A DNA stretch of 64,000 nucleotides, from assembly GCF_014161445.1 (NCBI RefSeq), contig NZ_JABBXA010000005.1, positions 62,001 to 126,000 of the forward strand, in the 5' to 3' direction. How positions within the stretch are numbered: position 1 is the stretch's first letter; each line of letters starts with the position of its first letter. The notes beneath the pieces are model-generated. The model made no database searches. It was not told the DNA's origin and worked only from the letters and a program-made list of their open reading frames with translations. The translations under genes were made by a program, and so were the position numbers. Origin of the DNA: Microbispora sp. H13382. GTDB lineage: Bacteria; Actinomycetota; Actinomycetes; Streptosporangiales; Streptosporangiaceae. Positions 44,901-52,544 of the stretch are shown one piece after another.

Positions 44901-46307
44901 TCATCGGCTGAGCCGTACGTCCACGACCTGTCCCGTGAGGCGGGACAGCAGCACGTCGAGGCTGGTGCGGGCGACGGCGGCGGGGGAGAGAAGCGTTCCG
45001 GCGGGTTCGTCGCCGAACGCGCGCAGCCGCATGGGGGTGGCGGTGCGCTCGGGGTTGACGCAGTTGACGCGGACACCCTGGCAGGCCCACTCGTCGGCGA
45101 GCGCCTGGGTGAGGTTGACGACGGCGGCCTTCGTGGAGGAGTAGAGGCTGTAGTCGGCCCGGCCCCGGGTGTAGGACGAGGAGGTGTAGAGCAGCAGGTG
45201 GCCGCGGGTCTCCATCAGGTATTTCACGGACGCGCGGGCGATGTTGACCGGTCCGAGGTAGTTCACCCCGATGGTCTCCTCGATCGTGTGCTGCCCGGAC
45301 TCGCCGAGCTTGCCCATGTGCAGCACGCCCGCCGTGTTGACGACGTAGTCGATCCGGCCGGTCTGGGCGTAGACCCGGGCGAGCGCGTCCTCCACGGCGG
45401 CGACGTCCTCGACGCGCACGCCGTTCTGGCTGCGGGAGAACGAGTGGACGCTCGCGCCGTAGTCCCTGGCCAGCGCGACGATGTCCGCCCCGATGCCGTA
45501 GCTGCCGCCGAAGACCACGAGCGTGCGGCCCGCGAGCCCGGCCCGGTAGGCCTCCTCGTCCAGGGCGGGCGCCGTGTTCTCGGCGAGCTGGAAGAGCTTG
45601 TCGGCGATGAAGACGTCGACCGGATGGGTGACCTTCATGTTGTGCTCGCTGCCGGGCACGATGTAGATCGGCACATCGGGCAGGTACCGCAGCACGACGC
45701 CGCAGTCGTCCGTCGTGGGCAACGAGGGGAACTCGGGGTCGGCCAGGGCGCGCTCGTACGCCGCCCGGATCACCGACAGCCGGAAGCACTGCGGGGTCTG
45801 CCCGCGGCGCAGGCGCGAGCGGTCGGGGATGTCGCGGATGATGTCGCCGCGCGGGCCGGGCGCGGCCACCACGATCGTGTCGGAGGACGGGATCGCCACC
45901 TCGACCGCCTCGTAGCGTTCGAGGGCGGCCACGCACTCGCTGATGATGCGCGGCTCGATCAGCGGCCGCACCGCGTCGTGCAGCAGCACGTCGCACTCCT
46001 GCTCGCCCAGCGCGTGCAGTGCCCGCCAGGTCGTCTCGGTGCGGCTCGCGCCTCCTTCGAGCACCCTGCCGACCTTGGTGTAGCCGTTCCTCCTGACGAG
46101 CTCCTCGGCCTCGGCGACGAAGCCGGGGGCCATCAGGACGACGACCTCGTCGATCTCCGGATGGCCGTCGAACACGTCGAGGGTGTGCTCCAGGATCGTC
46201 TTCCCGGCGATCTTCAGAAGCTGTTTCGGGGTGTTGAGGCCCACGCGCTGGCCGACGCCGCCGGCCAGCACCACCCCCACCCTGCGCAGACGCGATTCGG
46301 CGATCAT
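44901..46307 (-). CDS. Fused ribitol-phosphate cytidylyltransferase / SDR reductase (TarI-TarJ-like)
   Basis: This 468-residue bifunctional protein has an N-terminal IspD/TarI-type domain (1-235): VGVVLAGGVGQRVGLNTPKQ is the CTP-binding loop, and LLHDAVRPLI and THPVDVFIADKL follow. The C-terminal domain is a short-chain dehydrogenase (about 240-468) with VVFGGSYGIGADIV and the SYTRGRADYSLYSSTKAAV active site. The order is like Bcs1 of Haemophilus, which makes CDP-ribitol from ribulose-5-phosphate. CDP-ribitol is the predicted product. It is followed by the glycerophosphotransferase gene. GGGGAGGAC precedes the ATG. Confidence 0.88.
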   Translation of the reverse strand: MIAESRLRRVGVVLAGGVGQRVGLNTPKQLLKIAGKTILEHTLDVFDGHPEIDEVVVLMAPGFVAEAEELVRRNGYTKVGRVLEGGASRTETTWRALHALGEQECDVLLHDAVRPLIEPRIISECVAALERYEAVEVAIPSSDTIVVAAPGPRGDIIRDIPDRSRLRRGQTPQCFRLSVIRAAYERALADPEFPSLPTTDDCGVVLRYLPDVPIYIVPGSEHNMKVTHPVDVFIADKLFQLAENTAPALDEEAYRAGLAGRTLVVFGGSYGIGADIVALARDYGASVHSFSRSQNGVRVEDVAAVEDALARVYAQTGRIDYVVNTAGVLHMGKLGESGQHTIEETIGVNYLGPVNIARASVKYLMETRGHLLLYTSSSYTRGRADYSLYSSTKAAVVNLTQALADEWACQGVRVNCVNPERTATPMRLRAFGDEPAGTLLSPAAVARTSLDVLLSRLTGQVVDVRLSR

Positions 46308-46367
46308 GATGTCCTCCCCGGAGGAGACCATACCCGTGCCGGAAGCCGGAGAAGGTGATTGCCACCT

Positions 46368-46377
46368 AGTGATCACT
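46368..46377. promoter_or_regulatory. Palindrome AGTGATCACT in a divergent promoter region
   Basis: This perfect 10-bp palindrome sits at the middle of the 121-bp gap between the divergent CDP-ribitol and CDP-alcohol phosphotransferase genes. It is a candidate shared operator. Confidence 0.3.
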
Positions 46378-46428
46378 CGGTTACTTTGCGAGGTGAGCAC
46401 GTGCGGTCAACGTGAAACGGGTTTCCAT

Positions 46429-47985
46429 ATGGGGGCGGATCCGAGCAAGCCCGGTACGTCACGGGACACAGAGACGGTGGCGGTCGTCCTCGCGACCTCG
46501 CCGGCCGCCGGGCTGCCCTGGTCCGACGGCGCCCGGTCCGAGGGCAGCCTCCTGGAGCGGCTCACCGCCCAGCTCCTCACGCTCCCGGTCCGCGAGGTGC
46601 TGGTCGTGGTGCGGAGCCAGGACGCCCAGGCAGGAGGCTGGGAGAAGGGCGCGGAGAGCGGCCCGCGGCACCAGATCTGCGTCAGCGACGGGCTCGCCGA
46701 GGACCTGCGGATCGTGGCCAAGACAGCCCGCGCCTCGACCTCCCCGGTCGCCGTGCTGGCGGCCGACGTGGTCGCGCACACCGAGGCGCTGTCGCTGCTG
46801 CTCGGCCATCCCGCGCGCCCGACCGGCGCGATCGTCGCCAGCGGCGACCCGGCCCCGCTGCGTCCGCCCGTACGGACCGAGTGGGGCCGCGTCGTGTCGG
46901 CGGGCACGTCCTTCCACGAGGTCGAGTGGGCCAACGGCACCTTCCGCGGCGTCCTGCAGGTGGGGGAGTCCCACCTCGCCGGACTGGCCGACATCGCCGA
47001 GGACCTGGCCGACCTGGCCCAGCGCCGCCATCTCGGGCGGGTCGGCGACGGCGAGGTGCCCGAGCTGCTGCTCACCGGCCTGGTACGGGCCGGCGTCCAG
47101 GTGCACGCGGTCGCCCTGGGCACCCTGCACTGCGGGAGAGCCGGCACCCGCCCGGCCGCCGAGCGCGCGGTGCGCGAACTCGCCGACGTCGACGAGGCGC
47201 AGGCCAGGCTCGGCGCCGCCGTGAAGAGCGGCGACGGCTTCTTCACCACCCACTGCGTCAGCTCGTGGTCGCGGCACCTCATCCGCCCGGCCGCCCGCCT
47301 CGGCCTGACCCCGAACACGGTCACCGGCATCTCGGTCGGGTTCGCCGCCATCGCCGCGATCTGGTTCTCCGACGGCAACCGGGCGGGGCTCGTGGTCGGC
47401 GCCGTCGCGCTCTACCTGTCGTTCGTGCTCGACTGCCTGGACGGCCAGCTCGCCCGGTACACGCGCCGGTTCTCCCCCCTCGGGGGCTGGCTCGACGCGA
47501 TCTGCGACCGGCTCAAGGAATACCTGGTGTACGTGGGGCTGGCGGCCGGATACGCCACCCTGCCGGACAAGGCGTGGGAGATCTGGGCCCTGGCCGTGGC
47601 CGCGATGGTCCTGCAGACGATCCGCCACATGGTCGACTTCTCCTACGCGGGAGCGGTGGCCGACCGGGCCAGGGCGGCGGGCCGGCGGGCGGCCGCTCCG
47701 CGGTCGATGGCCGTGCCGTGGGACGAGGCGCCCGCGGCGGCGGCCGCCAAGGGCACCGGATCGGTGCTGGCGCTGTCGCGGCGGCTCGACGCGCTGAGCG
47801 GCGCGAAGCGCGTGGCCTACTGGGCCAAGAAGATGATCGTGCTGCCGATCGGAGAGCGGATGGCGCTGATCTCGGTCACGGCCGCGCTGTTCGACGCGCG
47901 GGTGACGTTCCTCGCGCTGCTGGGCTGGGGCACGGTGGCGCTGGCCTACACGGCCGCCGGGCGGATGGCGAGGTCCTTCGCATGA
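46429..47985 (+). CDS. CDP-alcohol phosphotransferase with N-terminal nucleotidyltransferase-like domain
   Basis: This 518-residue protein has an N-terminal Rossmann-like region (about 15-240) that resembles a degraded nucleotidyltransferase without a clear catalytic loop. The membrane domain (about 280-518) has the CDP-alcohol signature, complete: DCLDGQLARYTRRFSPLGG then WLDAICD, with Asp335, Asp338, Asp356 and Asp360. It should transfer a phospho-alcohol from a CDP-alcohol to an acceptor alcohol in lipid or polymer synthesis. The ATG at 46429 was chosen; a GTG at 46393 is possible. It is followed by the DUF5941 gene through a 14-codon bridge. Confidence 0.85.
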   Translation: MGADPSKPGTSRDTETVAVVLATSPAAGLPWSDGARSEGSLLERLTAQLLTLPVREVLVVVRSQDAQAGGWEKGAESGPRHQICVSDGLAEDLRIVAKTARASTSPVAVLAADVVAHTEALSLLLGHPARPTGAIVASGDPAPLRPPVRTEWGRVVSAGTSFHEVEWANGTFRGVLQVGESHLAGLADIAEDLADLAQRRHLGRVGDGEVPELLLTGLVRAGVQVHAVALGTLHCGRAGTRPAAERAVRELADVDEAQARLGAAVKSGDGFFTTHCVSSWSRHLIRPAARLGLTPNTVTGISVGFAAIAAIWFSDGNRAGLVVGAVALYLSFVLDCLDGQLARYTRRFSPLGGWLDAICDRLKEYLVYVGLAAGYATLPDKAWEIWALAVAAMVLQTIRHMVDFSYAGAVADRARAAGRRAAAPRSMAVPWDEAPAAAAAKGTGSVLALSRRLDALSGAKRVAYWAKKMIVLPIGERMALISVTAALFDARVTFLALLGWGTVALAYTAAGRMARSFA

Positions 47986-48026
47986 GCGAGCGTAGGCTCC
48001 GGGCCGAAGGCGAGGAGGTGGCATGA
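47982..48026 (+). CDS. Possible 14-codon coupling cistron
   Basis: An ATG overlaps the stop of the phosphotransferase gene (ATGA at 47982-47985). The frame runs 14 codons (MSERRLRAEGEEVA) and ends in a TGA that overlaps the ATG of the next gene. It contains the GAGGAGGTGG ribosome site of that gene. It may serve only to carry ribosomes across. Whether the peptide is made is unknown. Confidence 0.3.
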   Translation: MSERRLRAEGEEVA

Positions 48027-48688
48027 GCCGTCGCCCGCACGAGACCGACCGGAAGAGCCGCGGCGCGATCGCCGTGCACATGATCCCGGTGCCGCGCAGC
48101 GTCGTGGTGGCCTACCGGGACGACGGCCCGCTGTCGAAGGCGATGGGGCTGCTCGTCGCCGGGCAGCTCCCGCCGCTGCCGCCCGCGATCGCGGGGGCCT
48201 TCGTGACCGCCGTGCTGCTGGTGCTGGGCATCGCCGGTGCCGACGACTTCGCGGTCTTCGCCCCGGCGGTGGCCCTGCTGCTGGCCGGGGCGGGCAGCGC
48301 CCACCGGCACGACGGCCGGCTCGACTGGCTGGCGCCTCCGATCCTGCGGCTGACCGAATACGGCTTCATCGCCTCGGCCGGGTTCGCCCGTTCCGTTCCG
48401 CCCGTGCTCGTCGTCGCGCTGCTCGGCGCGATGGCCTTCCACCACTACGACACCGTCTACCGGGTGCGCCAGCACGTGTATCCGCCGCCGTGGCTGGCGA
48501 CGGCCGGGCTGGGCTGGGACGGCCGGATGCTCGTCGTCGCCCTCGGCGGCCTGCTCGACGTGATGACCGCCGTTTTCGTGCTGCTCGCGCTCTATCTCTG
48601 GGGTCTGTTCGGCTGGGAGAGCCTGACATGCTGGCTCGCCGCCCCCCGGACGCCGGACGAGGCCGTGGAACCGGCACCCGCTGATTAA
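48023..48688 (+). CDS. DUF5941-like membrane protein
   Basis: This 221-residue protein starts after a GGAGGTGG ribosome site. It has about four to five hydrophobic segments (about 55-75, 78-95, 120-140, 175-200). I place it provisionally in DUF5941, which I recall being found beside CDP-alcohol phosphotransferases, as here. IPVPRSVVVAYRDDGPLSKAMG and MAFHHYDTVYRVRQHVYPPP are distinctive conserved-looking stretches. It presumably works with the upstream phosphotransferase. The biochemical role is unknown. Confidence 0.65.
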   Translation: MSRRPHETDRKSRGAIAVHMIPVPRSVVVAYRDDGPLSKAMGLLVAGQLPPLPPAIAGAFVTAVLLVLGIAGADDFAVFAPAVALLLAGAGSAHRHDGRLDWLAPPILRLTEYGFIASAGFARSVPPVLVVALLGAMAFHHYDTVYRVRQHVYPPPWLATAGLGWDGRMLVVALGGLLDVMTAVFVLLALYLWGLFGWESLTCWLAAPRTPDEAVEPAPAD

Positions 48689-48757
48689 CGTCAGACCAAC
48701 GGTGGATTACCCAAGCGGGGTGCCGAGCCAACTAACCTTTGGGGTTACTGTCTGACG
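48689..48757. promoter_or_regulatory. Long inverted repeat before the nucleotidyltransferase gene
   Basis: CGTCAGAC (48689-48696) and GTCTGACG (48750-48757) are perfect inverse copies. Inside, ATTACCC and GGGGTTAC give a weaker second pair. The region is AT-richer and fills the 93-bp gap. It could be a terminator for the upstream gene or a regulatory hairpin. Confidence 0.35.
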
Positions 48758-48781
48758 CTCGACCTCAAGGAGTGCGGGAAA

Positions 48782-49513
48782 TTGCTCGGAATGGTGCTGG
48801 CCGCCGGAGCCGGACGTCGCCTGCGGCCGTACACCGACACGCTGCCGAAGGCGCTGGTGCCGGTCGACGGTGAGACGACGATCCTCGACATCGCCCTGCG
48901 TAACCTGGCGGCCGTGGACCTCCGCGAGGTCGTGGTCATCGTGGGCTACCAGGCCCAGGCCGTCCGGGAACGGCAGGCCGACCTGGAGCGGCGCCACGGG
49001 GTGAAGCTGACGCTTGTCCACAACGACAAGGCCGAGGAGTGGAACAACGCCTACTCGCTGTGGTGCGCCCGCGACTACTTCTCGCAGGGCGCGCTGCTGG
49101 TGAACGGCGACACCGTCCACCCCGTGTCGGTGGAGCGGACCCTGCTGGCCGCCGAGAACACCTCCGACATCCTGCTCGCCGTCGACGACGTGAAGTCGCT
49201 GGCGGACGAGGAGATGAAGGTCACGCTGGAGGACGGCCGGCTGAAGCGGATCACCAAGCTGATGGACCCCGCCGAGGCGTACGGCGAGTACATCGGCGCC
49301 ACGCTGATCCGGCCGGCCGCGGCCGAGCGGCTGGCCGACGCGCTGAAGGCCACCTTCGAGCGCGACCCGCAGCTCTACTACGAGGACGGCTACCAGGAGA
49401 TGGTCGAGCGCGGCGAGAAGATCGCCGTCGCGCCGATCGGCAAGGTCGAGTGGGTCGAGGTGGACAACCACGACGACCTCGCGAAGGCCCGTGAGATCGC
49501 GTGCCGTTACTGA
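48782..49513 (+). CDS. Sugar/alcohol-phosphate nucleotidyltransferase (LicC-like)
   Basis: This 243-residue protein opens MLGMVLAAGAGRRLRPYT with LPKALVPVDG, the nucleotide-binding loop of this family. EWNNAYSLWCARDYF and LLVNGDTV resemble choline-phosphate cytidylyltransferase LicC, so a CDP-alcohol product is likely. The start appears to be TTG at 48782, with AAGGAG upstream. The next genes encode a glycerol-1-phosphate dehydrogenase-like enzyme and a CDP-alcohol phosphotransferase, so the phospho-alcohol may be glycerol-1-phosphate. The symbol is left open. Confidence 0.82.
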   Translation: MLGMVLAAGAGRRLRPYTDTLPKALVPVDGETTILDIALRNLAAVDLREVVVIVGYQAQAVRERQADLERRHGVKLTLVHNDKAEEWNNAYSLWCARDYFSQGALLVNGDTVHPVSVERTLLAAENTSDILLAVDDVKSLADEEMKVTLEDGRLKRITKLMDPAEAYGEYIGATLIRPAAAERLADALKATFERDPQLYYEDGYQEMVERGEKIAVAPIGKVEWVEVDNHDDLAKAREIACRY

Positions 49514-49539
49514 TTTCCGCGGTCTTCTGAGGAGTTCGC

Positions 49540-50598
49540 ATGCCGATTCTGGCAAGGATGCTCCCCGCGCCTCTCACGATGGAGGTGCGGCGGGGCGCGA
49601 TCGCGCAGCTCGGCACCCTGCTCGCCGACAGCAGGGTGGCCACCTCCGGCCGGGTCGCGGTCGCGGTCGGCGTCGGGCAGGGCGACCGCATCGCGGAGGT
49701 CATCGCGCCGTCGCTGGGTGAGGCCAAGGTGCTCCGGGTGGCGGACGGCACCGTGGACGCGGCCGTGTCCCTCGGCGCGGACCTGCGCAAGGGCAACTAC
49801 GAGGCGGTGGTCGGCGTCGGCGGCGGCAGGACGATCGACGCGACCAAGTACGCCGCGTCGCTCGCCGGCATCCCCATGGTCGCCGTGGCCACCAACCTCT
49901 CGCACGACGGCATCTGCTCGCCGGTGGCCTCCCTCGTGTACGAGGGCGGCAAGGGCTCGTTCGGCGTGCCCATGCCGCTCGCGATCATGGTGGACCTCGA
50001 GTTCGTCCACGACGCCCCGCCCGCACTCGTACGGTCCGGGATCGGCGACGTGCTCAGCAACCTGTCGGCCATCGACGACTGGCAGCTCGGCGGCACCGAG
50101 CGGGGCGAGCCCATAGACGGGCTGGCCATCTCCATGTCGCGCACGGCCGCCGAGGCCGTGCTCGGCCGGCAGGACACGATCGAGTCGGACGCGTTCCTGA
50201 CCGTGCTCGCCGAGGCGCTGATCCTGTCGGGGATGTCGATGGTCATCGCGGGGTCAAGCCGTCCGGCGAGTGGTGGCGACCATGAGATCCTTCATGCCGT
50301 GGATCAGCTTTTCCCCGGCACTTCCAATCACGGTGAGCTGGCGGGCATCGGCGCGGCGTTCTGCTTCTTCCTCCGCGAGGACGCGCACCGGCTCGACCAG
50401 GTGACCGGCTGCCTCAGGCGGCACGGCCTGCCCGTCGTACCCGGCGACGTCGGCCTCACGACCGACCAGTTCGCGGCCGCGGTGATGCTGGCCCCCAGCA
50501 CCCGGCCCGGCCGCTACACCATCCTTGAGCACCTCCGGCTGTCGGAGCACGAGGTCCGGGGGAGAGTTGAGGACTATGTCCGCGCCGTCGGTCGCTGA
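49540..50598 (+). CDS. Glycerol-1-phosphate dehydrogenase-like (AraM/EgsA family)
   Basis: This 352-residue member of the iron/zinc-containing alcohol dehydrogenase superfamily has the NAD loop VVGVGGGRTIDATKYAA and metal-site residues in NLSHDGICSPVAS, SGGDHEILHAVDQLF and NHGELAGIG. These correspond to the Asp/His/His ligands of sn-glycerol-1-phosphate dehydrogenase. That enzyme reduces DHAP to G1P and is best known from archaea and Bacillus AraM. It starts 26 bp after the nucleotidyltransferase gene and overlaps the next CDP-alcohol phosphotransferase gene by 23 bases, so the three act together. GAGGAG precedes the ATG. Confidence 0.85.
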   Translation: MPILARMLPAPLTMEVRRGAIAQLGTLLADSRVATSGRVAVAVGVGQGDRIAEVIAPSLGEAKVLRVADGTVDAAVSLGADLRKGNYEAVVGVGGGRTIDATKYAASLAGIPMVAVATNLSHDGICSPVASLVYEGGKGSFGVPMPLAIMVDLEFVHDAPPALVRSGIGDVLSNLSAIDDWQLGGTERGEPIDGLAISMSRTAAEAVLGRQDTIESDAFLTVLAEALILSGMSMVIAGSSRPASGGDHEILHAVDQLFPGTSNHGELAGIGAAFCFFLREDAHRLDQVTGCLRRHGLPVVPGDVGLTTDQFAAAVMLAPSTRPGRYTILEHLRLSEHEVRGRVEDYVRAVGR

Positions 50599-51334
50599 GC
50601 TCCGCGCGGTCGCCCAGCCGCAGACCACCATGGACCGCCGCAGCGGCGAGCACTGGGCAGGCCTGCTGTACATGCGGCGCCTGTCCATCTACGCCACCTG
50701 GCTGCTGGCCAAGACCCCCATCTCGCCGAACCAGGTCACCGGCCTGATGATCGTGTGCGGGGTGGCGGCGGGCGCCGTGCTGGCCCTCCCCGGCTTCTGG
50801 GCGGCGCTGGGCGCGGCCCTGCTCATCCAGGTCTACCTGCTGCTCGACTGCTCCGACGGGGAGCTGGCCCGGTGGACCGGCCGCACCTCGATCACCGGGG
50901 TCTACCTCGACCGGGTCGGGCACTACTTCGCCGAGGCGGCGCTGCTGATCGGGCTGGGCTTCCGTGCCTCCGAGACGCTGCCCGACTGGTACACGGTCAT
51001 GGGCGTGGCGGCGGCGCTCGGCGCGATCCTGATCAAGTCGGAGACCGACCTGGTCGATGTCGCCCGCGCCCGGTCGGGCCTGGTGGCGACCAGCGAGGCG
51101 GCGGCGCAGCAGTTCACCTCGCCCCGGCTCGCGCTGGCCCGCAGGTTCGCCGCGGCGCTGCGGTTCCACCGGGTGATCCAGGCCGTCGAGCTGTCGCTGA
51201 TCGTCGTGGTCGCGGCGGTGCTCGACAACTGGTTCTCCGCCACGCGGATCCTCGTGGTCGCCTGCGTCGTCATCGCGGGAGTCCAGCTCCTGCTGCACCT
51301 GGTCAGCATCCTCGCGTCCCGGCGGCTCTCATGA
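50576..51334 (+). CDS. CDP-alcohol phosphotransferase with a His in place of the last catalytic Asp
   Basis: This 252-residue polytopic protein has the family signature Asp91-CS-Asp94-GELAR, Gly108 and Asp112. The fourth aspartate, proposed as the catalytic base in this family, is replaced by His116 (LDRVGHYF). All other motif positions and spacings are kept. It overlaps the glycerol-1-phosphate dehydrogenase gene. It is likely to use a CDP-alcohol made by the LicC-like enzyme two genes upstream, by inference. The ATG at 50576 was chosen. Confidence 0.87.
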   Translation: MSAPSVAELRAVAQPQTTMDRRSGEHWAGLLYMRRLSIYATWLLAKTPISPNQVTGLMIVCGVAAGAVLALPGFWAALGAALLIQVYLLLDCSDGELARWTGRTSITGVYLDRVGHYFAEAALLIGLGFRASETLPDWYTVMGVAAALGAILIKSETDLVDVARARSGLVATSEAAAQQFTSPRLALARRFAAALRFHRVIQAVELSLIVVVAAVLDNWFSATRILVVACVVIAGVQLLLHLVSILASRRLS

Positions 51335-51514
51335 GCGTGTCGTTTCCCGCATGGCATGCCGATCAGCCGTACATTCGCGGTTGGGTAGGGGTTTGTTGGC
51401 AGTTCCGATACCCTTGTCCCACGGTAAACCAGGCAGATCCCGGATTGCCCGGCCATACAGACTCGGTGATCATGAAGTCGTGTGTAGTGCGCCCCATGTC
51501 GAGGCAGTGACGCG

Positions 51515-52396
51515 GTGAAAATCTCCTGTGTCATCCTCACCATGGGCAACAGGATCGCCGAGCTCGACCGGGCGGTGGAGTCCGCGCTCACCCAGACCGA
51601 CGGCGACATCGAGGTGGTCATCGTCGGTAACGGCGCGGACGTGCCGCGGCTGACCGCCCAGCCGCTCGCCGGCACCGCCGCCACGATCAAGACCGTGCGG
51701 CTGGAGCGCAACGCGGGCATCCCCGAGGGCCGCAACCGCGGCGTGCAGGAGTGCTCCGGCGACATCGTCCTGTTCCTCGACGACGACGGCTGGTACGCCA
51801 ACGCCAAGGTCGCCGCGCACGTCCGGGAGCGGTTCACGCACGAGCCCGACCTCGCGGTGATCAGCTTCCGGGTGATGGACCCCGAGGGCGGTTCGGTGCA
51901 GCGGCGGCACGTGCCCCGGCTGCGGGCCGGCGACCCCGAGCGGTCCTCCCCGGTGACGACCTTCCTCGGCGGCGCCTGTGCCATTCGCAAGTCGGCGTTC
52001 CTGCAGGTGGGCGGGTTGCCGGAGAAGTTCTTCTACGCCCACGAGGAGACCGACCTCGCCTGGCGGCTGCTGGGCGAGGGTTACCGGATCGAGTACGACG
52101 CCGAGACGGTGATGTACCACCCGCTGGTGCTGCCGTCCCGGCACACGGACTTCTACCGGCTGAACGCCCGCAACCGGGTGTGGCTGGCCCGGCGCAACCT
52201 GCCGTGGCCGCTCGCGCTGCTCTACCTGCTCAACTGGGTCGTGCTCACGCTCGTACGCGAGCGCTCGATGCCCGCGATCAAGGCGTGGTTCCGCGGCTTC
52301 TTCGAAGGGCTGCGCGAGCCGGCCGGCGAGCGCCGTCCCATGGCTTGGCGCACCGCCTGGCGCATGCTCCGCCTCGGCCGTCCGCCCATCGTCTAG
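51515..52396 (+). CDS. Glycosyltransferase family 2
   Basis: This 293-residue GT-A enzyme begins ISCVILTMGNRIAELDRAV, with the metal-binding DxD in VLFLDDDGWY (about residues 88-97) and the acceptor-site HEETDLAWRLLGEGYRI. FLGGACAIRKSAFLQVGG is the usual GT2 motif before it. It follows the CDP-alcohol phosphotransferase gene by 180 bp and probably belongs to the same polymer pathway. The start is GTG. The sugar is unknown. Confidence 0.9.
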   Translation: MKISCVILTMGNRIAELDRAVESALTQTDGDIEVVIVGNGADVPRLTAQPLAGTAATIKTVRLERNAGIPEGRNRGVQECSGDIVLFLDDDGWYANAKVAAHVRERFTHEPDLAVISFRVMDPEGGSVQRRHVPRLRAGDPERSSPVTTFLGGACAIRKSAFLQVGGLPEKFFYAHEETDLAWRLLGEGYRIEYDAETVMYHPLVLPSRHTDFYRLNARNRVWLARRNLPWPLALLYLLNWVVLTLVRERSMPAIKAWFRGFFEGLREPAGERRPMAWRTAWRMLRLGRPPIV

Positions 52397-52544
52397 GTGC
52401 ACTGACCACGGACGTCGGTGTCGGCGTCCGGCGGCGCGCCCTGGCCGGGGCCGCGTGAGGTGGCAGGCTGTCGATGCCCTGCGGAAAACATAGTCAGCCC
52501 CAAACTGTAAGATTTCGGGCGTTTGCTGCCTGATCTTCAGGGGT

